Of a stretch of DNA of 18,353 nucleotides, positions 15,438 through 18,353 are shown in pieces. The stretch lies in NCBI GenBank assembly GCA_964567665.1, contig CAZMNN010000049.1, positions 1 through 18,353 on the forward strand, read 5' to 3'. This DNA is from UBA1731 sp964567665. GTDB taxonomy: Bacteria; Verrucomicrobiota; Kiritimatiellia; RFP12; UBA1067. Both the position numbers and the translations under genes were made by a program. Each line of letters starts with the position of its first letter. Position 1 is the stretch's first letter. The notes under the pieces were generated by a model that was not told the DNA's origin, made no database searches, and saw nothing but the letters and a program-made list of their open reading frames with translations.

Positions 15438-15812
15438 GGATTTCTTTTCGGAGTGGGCGCGTTTGTCGTCAAGCATCCTTTGGCGCTGTCTGCGTGAACG
15501 CCGCCGTTTCTGTCGCCTTTTCTTTTCGATCAGCTGCTGCTTCTCCGATTTGCGTTTATGCTCCCTTTCAAGCAGCGTTTCGGCGAGAGCTCGGCGGGCG
15601 AGCCATCTGTTGTCTTCGCGTGAACGTGATTCGCCGAAGCGGATCTGGACTCCGCTTGGACGGTGCTTGAGACGCACCACGTTGGAGGTCTTGTTGGTCT
15701 TTTGTCCTCCGGGGCCGCCGCCGAGAATGAATGTCTCCTCAAGTTCACATTCCGATACGGCCGCCTCTGCGAGCAGTTCGCGTATGCGGGCTATTGTCGC
15801 TGGCGCAAGCAC
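15414..15812 (-). CDS. ArfB/C12orf65-like GGQ peptide-release factor
   Basis: The 132-residue protein is a stand-alone RF-1 catalytic domain. ETFILGGGPGGQKTNKTSNVVRLKHRPSGVQIRF contains the GGQ (35-37) that hydrolyses peptidyl-tRNA, followed by RSREDNRWLARRALAETLL. It then has a very basic tail (KRKSEKQQLIEKKRRQKRRRSRRQRQR), the part that in ArfB enters the mRNA channel of stalled ribosomes. There is no codon-recognition domain, so it is a ribosome-rescue factor rather than RF1 or RF2. GKGPGGQ-like relatives in mitochondria are C12orf65/MTRFR. It starts with GTG at 15812 and overlaps the end of tatD by 22 nt, so it is probably coupled to that gene. An internal start would shorten only the first few residues. 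Confidence 0.88.
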   Translation of the reverse strand: MLAPATIARIRELLAEAAVSECELEETFILGGGPGGQKTNKTSNVVRLKHRPSGVQIRFGESRSREDNRWLARRALAETLLEREHKRKSEKQQLIEKKRRQKRRRSRRQRQRMLDDKRAHSEKKSARKPVDW

Positions 15813-16585
15813 GGGAGCGTTCTTTCGGCGTTTGAGGCGGTCAGTTCCGCAAGAGTGGCCAGATCTGTCTTTCGCAGCCGGGCGAGAAACCGTACGGTGT
15901 GTTCGATGAACGCAGGTTCGTTCTCGTTTCCGCGCATTGGCACTGGTGCGAGAAATGGAGAGTCCGTTTCGACAAGCAGCCTGTCGTCCGGTGCGTAGCG
16001 AGCGGCGTCGCGCACGTTCTCAGCGGCTCTGAATGTGACTATGCCGGATATCGAAATCATGAACCCTCGATCAAGAAGGCTGCGCTCAAACGAAACTGAA
16101 CCCGTGAAGCAGTGTATGATTCCGTTGTGGAAGTCGTTCTCGTCCAACACTCCGAGCGTCGCGTCGTCGGCATCGCGTGTGTGTATCACCACGGGCAGGG
16201 AATGCTCCTTTGCAAGTTCGAGCTGTGCGGCGAAAAGGTCGCACTGAGCCTTTGCCGTCTCCGGGGCGTAGTGGAAGTCAAGTCCGATCTCGCCGATTGC
16301 AGATATCTTTTCGCGGTTGTCGATGGCTGCGGAAAAGTCGTAGCGCGGACATCTCCCGGCATCTGCCGACGCCTGTTCGCGGTCGAGGCCAAGAGCCAGC
16401 CTTACGGACGGCAAAGACACATTGTCTTCCGCTATCTTGGCGGCAAGAAGTGCGGTTTTGTTCAGTTCAGACGAACCGCCGACGGCCATGAGCCGCGACA
16501 CCCCAGCGGCAGATGCGTGTTCGAGCGTTGTGCGGATCTTGTTTTCGTCCGCCGGAAAATGTGCGTGGGTGTCAAAAAGGTTCAT
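15791..16585 (-). CDS. tatD: TatD family metal-dependent hydrolase/DNase
   Basis: The 264-residue protein carries the TatD signatures DTHAHF (5-10), GEIGLDFHY (E99), VVIHTRDA, IIHCFTGS and LLVETDSPFLAPVPMRG, the metal ligands of an amidohydrolase-like TIM barrel. The region after strand 2 reads ALGLDREQ where most members have a GLHP-like His; other ligands are intact. TatD enzymes are 3'-5' exonucleases with roles in DNA repair or turnover, and YcfH-like members have proofreading roles. The ATG lies 8 nt after a TGgTACAAT element on the minus strand, so the mRNA is probably leaderless. It is divergent from the ABC gene and overlaps the release-factor gene. Confidence 0.93.
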   Translation of the reverse strand: MNLFDTHAHFPADENKIRTTLEHASAAGVSRLMAVGGSSELNKTALLAAKIAEDNVSLPSVRLALGLDREQASADAGRCPRYDFSAAIDNREKISAIGEIGLDFHYAPETAKAQCDLFAAQLELAKEHSLPVVIHTRDADDATLGVLDENDFHNGIIHCFTGSVSFERSLLDRGFMISISGIVTFRAAENVRDAARYAPDDRLLVETDSPFLAPVPMRGNENEPAFIEHTVRFLARLRKTDLATLAELTASNAERTLPCLRQRQ

Positions 16586-16593
16586 GGCGGGTT

Positions 16594-16602
16594 ATTGTAC
16601 CA
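16594..16602 (-). promoter_or_regulatory. minus-strand extended -10 TGgTACAAT for tatD
   Basis: On the minus strand TG-G-TACAAT is followed by 8 nt and then the tatD ATG (16585-16583). This spacing puts the likely transcription start at, or one or two bases before, the start codon. Confidence 0.6.
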
Positions 16603-16614
16603 TATGCAACTGTC

Positions 16615-16623
16615 TGATACAAT
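16615..16623 (+). promoter_or_regulatory. plus-strand extended -10 TGaTACAAT for the ABC gene
   Basis: TG-A-TACAAT ends 7 nt before the ATG at 16631 and is divergent from the tatD promoter only 12 nt away. The same bases could instead be inherited coding sequence of a longer ancestral ABC gene, because the frame is open upstream. Confidence 0.5.
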
Positions 16624-16630
16624 TTCACGC

Positions 16631-17641
16631 ATGGAGACGCATTTTGGATTTGAGGAGCAGATGGAGGCCGTGCGCGGCGGATGGCTTCAGGGCCGCTACC
16701 ATTCGGAGGATGGCGATACGGTGGCGGATATGCTGTCGTTCAAGGCGGTGTTTGAGATAAACCCGTTTGAGGTTGGTGCAGACCATTCGGAAGAGCGGCG
16801 GAGGTATGCGGAAAGGAAGCGGATCGTAGAACGGCTTCTCGATGTGCGCGTTCTGATGCGCCGACCGTTCACGTCGCTGTCCAACGGCGAGATGCGCCGG
16901 GTGCTGTTCGCCCGCGCCATCTTGAGGTGCGGAGGGCGGCTTGTCCTGGACGACCCGTTTGGCGGACTTGATCCTGATAGACGCCGTAAGATGCGCGACA
17001 TAATCGATGCGCTAAGAAGGCGTGGCGTAGACATAGCGGTGTCTGGTGGCGATGTTGATGCCGTGATGCAGAATGCTGACATGGGGCGACCTGCTGTGCG
17101 AAGGGCGCATGGCAGACCGCTGCAGGATGCGTTGCCGGTTGTTGATATGCGCAATGTGAATGTGTCCTTTGGCGGACGGACGCTTTTCAGGGATTTTTCG
17201 TGGACGGTCATGGAGGGTGAACGCTGGGTGCTCAGAGGCCCGAACGGCAGCGGCAAGACCACGCTGCTTGCGCTGATATCCGGCGATGCGCCGCGCAGCT
17301 ACGCATTCGACATATCGGTGTTCGGTAAACGTCGAGGATCAGAGGGTGTTGCGCTTGGCGACATCCGCGCCGGGATAGGCATTGTGTCCGCAGAGCGTCA
17401 GGTGTACCTCGGCGAGTCGTCGGAAGCGCAGTTGACGGCGGCGCTTGCCAAAAATCCGCATCTGCTTCTGCTGGATGAGCCGTGCTGCAATCTGCGGGTC
17501 GCCGCAGCGAAACGGCTCCTTCGCAAAGTCGGCGCATGGCTGGATAGGCATCCACGCACGGCGGCGATATGCGTCGCGCACCGTCCCGACCATGTGCCGC
17601 CGGGATTTTCGCTTGAACTTGCCCTGCCGCAATCAAAGTGA
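16631..17641 (+). CDS. shortened two-domain ABC ATPase, PhrA/ModF-like, with incomplete halves
   Basis: The ATG at 16631 gives 336 residues, against about 490 for ModF. The frame open upstream to 16112 lies antisense to tatD and is not coding. Residues 1-150 look like the second part of a nucleotide-binding domain: EINPFEVGA, signature SNGEMRR (84-90) and Walker B LVLDDPFGGLD (104-114), but no Walker A. Residues about 165-336 are a second domain, with Walker A GPNGSGKTT (203-211) and Walker B LLLLDEP (278-284). Only a degenerate stretch (GESSEAQLTAALAKNP) stands where the helical domain and signature should be. There are no membrane segments. It may be a decaying gene, or a protein that keeps one composite ATP site. 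No frameshift or internal stop is seen. Confidence 0.78.
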   Translation: METHFGFEEQMEAVRGGWLQGRYHSEDGDTVADMLSFKAVFEINPFEVGADHSEERRRYAERKRIVERLLDVRVLMRRPFTSLSNGEMRRVLFARAILRCGGRLVLDDPFGGLDPDRRRKMRDIIDALRRRGVDIAVSGGDVDAVMQNADMGRPAVRRAHGRPLQDALPVVDMRNVNVSFGGRTLFRDFSWTVMEGERWVLRGPNGSGKTTLLALISGDAPRSYAFDISVFGKRRGSEGVALGDIRAGIGIVSAERQVYLGESSEAQLTAALAKNPHLLLLDEPCCNLRVAAAKRLLRKVGAWLDRHPRTAAICVAHRPDHVPPGFSLELALPQSK

Positions 17642-17669
17642 TTTGCCGATTCCTCGATTGATCGATTGA

Positions 17670-17695
17670 GGTGGAGATGGTTTGTTCCCTCCACC
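17670..17695 (+). terminator. hairpin after the ABC gene
   Basis: GGTGGAG (17670-17676) and CTCCACC (17689-17695) form a 7-bp stem around 12 nt, some 30 nt after the stop. No T-run follows. Confidence 0.4.
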
Positions 17696-17708
17696 GAAAA
17701 CACAGAAG

Positions 17709-17722
17709 CCGCCTTTTGGCGG
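17709..17722. terminator. CCGCC-TTTT-GGCGG hairpin
   Basis: A compact perfect 5-bp GC stem with a TTTT loop lies just after the 17670-17695 hairpin. Together they are the likely end of the ABC transcript, although neither has a classical T-tail. Confidence 0.45.
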
Positions 17723-17843
17723 ATACTGAACGCATGACTGTTGATTCTGCGTTGAAATCCGTATTGAGTTCGTAGGATTACGATGCGGACGAATTCATTT
17801 CAGTGTCGGGCGCAGTCCGGTTCGGCGCTTTCAAAAAGATCTA

Positions 17844-17940
17844 TGTGTCTCCGTGGCGCCGTGTGAGACAAAACACCCACTCCACAAAAATCCGGTCAAT
17901 CCGGTGGATCTTGTCAAAACTTTTGCGTCCTTCGCAGAAC
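17844..17940 (+). repeat. cluster of formulaic short repeats
   Basis: Three phrases lie within 100 nt: a TGTGTCTCCGTGGCGCCGTG-type phrase (17844-17869), three consecutive 9-mers AATCCGGTC, AATCCGGTG and GATCTTGTC (17889-17915), and TTTTGCGTCCTTCGCAGAAC (17921-17940). Such phrases resemble stock intergenic sequences I recall from several bacterial phyla. Their function is unknown. Confidence 0.5.
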
Positions 17941-17956
17941 TGCAGCGCTGCGATAA

Positions 17957-17973
17957 AAGATGACATTCATCTT
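17957..17973. repeat. 17-nt inverted repeat AAGATGA-CAT-TCATCTT
   Basis: A perfect 7-bp inverted repeat has a 3-nt centre. The short loop suits a dimeric repressor site or a small cruciform better than an RNA hairpin. Confidence 0.5.
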
Positions 17974-18049
17974 GAATTGTAAACCAATGGATTTGCAAAA
18001 CGAAAAATAATTGAAGAAATAGGCATTAATACGCGAATAAAATTTGGTG

Positions 18050-18090
18050 TTGACAATAAAAAAAAAATGATATCTTAATTGCCAATTAAG
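18050..18090 (+). promoter_or_regulatory. TTGACA promoter with A10 spacer tract and 17-nt operator-like palindrome
   Basis: A consensus -35 TTGACA (18050-18055) is followed by a spacer containing ten A residues (18058-18067) and an extended -10-like TGaTATCTT (18068-18076). The spacer to TATCTT is 15 nt, two short of the optimum. The palindrome CTTAATT-GCC-AATTAAG (18074-18090) covers the end of the -10 and the likely transcription start, where a repressor would block initiation. Confidence 0.55.
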
Positions 18091-18215
18091 CGGGGTAAGG
18101 TGTATGGGTGTACCGCCGGAAACTCGCTTGATCCCAGGAGATTGGGCAACTGAAAGGACTGAAATAAGGTAATCGGCCATCTGAATTTTTGAATGTGGTT
18201 TCAGACGATGGTTTC
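18088..18215 (+). ncRNA. possible structured RNA or leader downstream of the 18050 promoter
   Basis: Short complementary segments follow one another: AAGCG (18088-18092) with CGCTT near 18125, CCCA/TGGG around GGAGAT (about 18133-18146), and CCAT-CTGAA (from 18178) with TTTCAG-ACG-ATGG. A 22-codon frame (18104-18172, MGVPPETRLIPGDWATERTEIR) with a weak TAAGG site lies inside and could be a leader peptide. I do not recognise a known RNA family. Confidence 0.25.
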
Positions 18216-18243
18216 AAGCCTCTGAAGGTGCAGACTGCTGAAT

Positions 18244-18353
18244 ATGGCGGCAGAAGAAATTAGTGCACTTTTGAGTGAAACGGTTGGCATAATCCATCCA
18301 ATGCAAACGGCGTGTGAAACACCGACATCGACTTTCATTTCGCAGCTGGCGCG
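18244..18353 (+). CDS. possible start of an unidentified gene running off the right edge
   Basis: From the ATG at 18244 the frame is open to the end of the window (36 residues, beginning MAAEEISALLSETVGIIHPM). It lies downstream of the 18050 promoter. No ribosome site is visible and the family is not recognised, so this may be chance. Confidence 0.25.
   Translation, partial: MAAEEISALLSETVGIIHPMQTACETPTSTFISQLA

Larger units (their letters stand above)
17642..18049. other. gene-free, repeat-rich intergenic region
   Basis: No supportable gene was found. The region contains a tandem TCGATTGA pair (17655-17670), hairpins at 17670-17695 and 17709-17722, a formulaic repeat cluster at 17844-17940, the 10-nt palindrome GCAGCGCTGC (17942-17951) and an inverted repeat at 17957-17973. 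The part from about 17990 onward is strikingly AT-rich. I see nothing particular in 17723-17843. Confidence 0.6.

Noticed and set aside
16112..16630. Upstream extension of the ABC gene frame by 173 codons
   Set aside because: The extension is antisense to tatD, whose motifs are unmistakable, and encodes no Walker A or other ABC feature.
17889..17915. CRISPR-like array
   Set aside because: The 9-nt units are contiguous, imperfect and without spacers.

Overview
The window looks like a chromosomal segment of an uncultured, Gram-negative, polysaccharide-using bacterium, most plausibly of the PVC superphylum (Kiritimatiellota/Lentisphaerota type). This rests on protein content only: secreted LamG-like and agarase-like proteins, a DUF481 outer-membrane barrel, IorB, a PhrA/ModF-like ABC protein and a remnant of a secreted hydrolase-like protein. 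No rRNA, tRNA, CRISPR array or transposase was seen, so the taxonomy is tentative.

Layout. 1-3483: the tail of an unidentified gene, then a two-gene unit for a secreted LamG-like carbohydrate-binding protein and a secreted glycoside hydrolase with a GH50-like active-site layout. 3547-8021: a probable operon for a DUF481 barrel, a cobalamin-type radical SAM enzyme, an AI-2E/PerM permease and a PnuC-type vitamin transporter. 8106-13245: a defence island. It contains a BsuBI/PstI-family restriction endonuclease translationally coupled to a C5-cytosine methyltransferase, a NERD-nuclease/zinc-ribbon membrane protein in the same transcription unit, and a second unit with a XamI-family endonuclease and another C5 methyltransferase. 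13316-13621: a truncated secreted protein. 13648-15355: a DUF975 membrane protein, a NifU-C/NfuA-like Fe-S protein and an orphan IorB. 15414-16585 (minus strand): TatD and an ArfB/C12orf65-like release factor. 16615-17641: a shortened two-domain ABC ATPase. 17642-18353: a repeat- and hairpin-rich intergenic region ending in a promoter/operator and a possible structured RNA.

The most interesting parts are as follows. (a) The tandem R-M island joins endonuclease families best known with N6-adenine methyltransferases to C5-cytosine methyltransferases, adds a NERD gene, and drives both units from leaders matching at 28 of 40 positions. (b) The ABC protein has halves that have lost complementary motifs, so at most one composite ATP site could remain. 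(c) Extended -10 promoters (TGnTAnAAT) recur, and at three genes they sit so close to the start codon that the mRNAs would be leaderless. (d) The right-hand intergenic region carries formulaic short repeats, an A10 tract inside a promoter spacer and a 17-nt palindrome over the -10 region.
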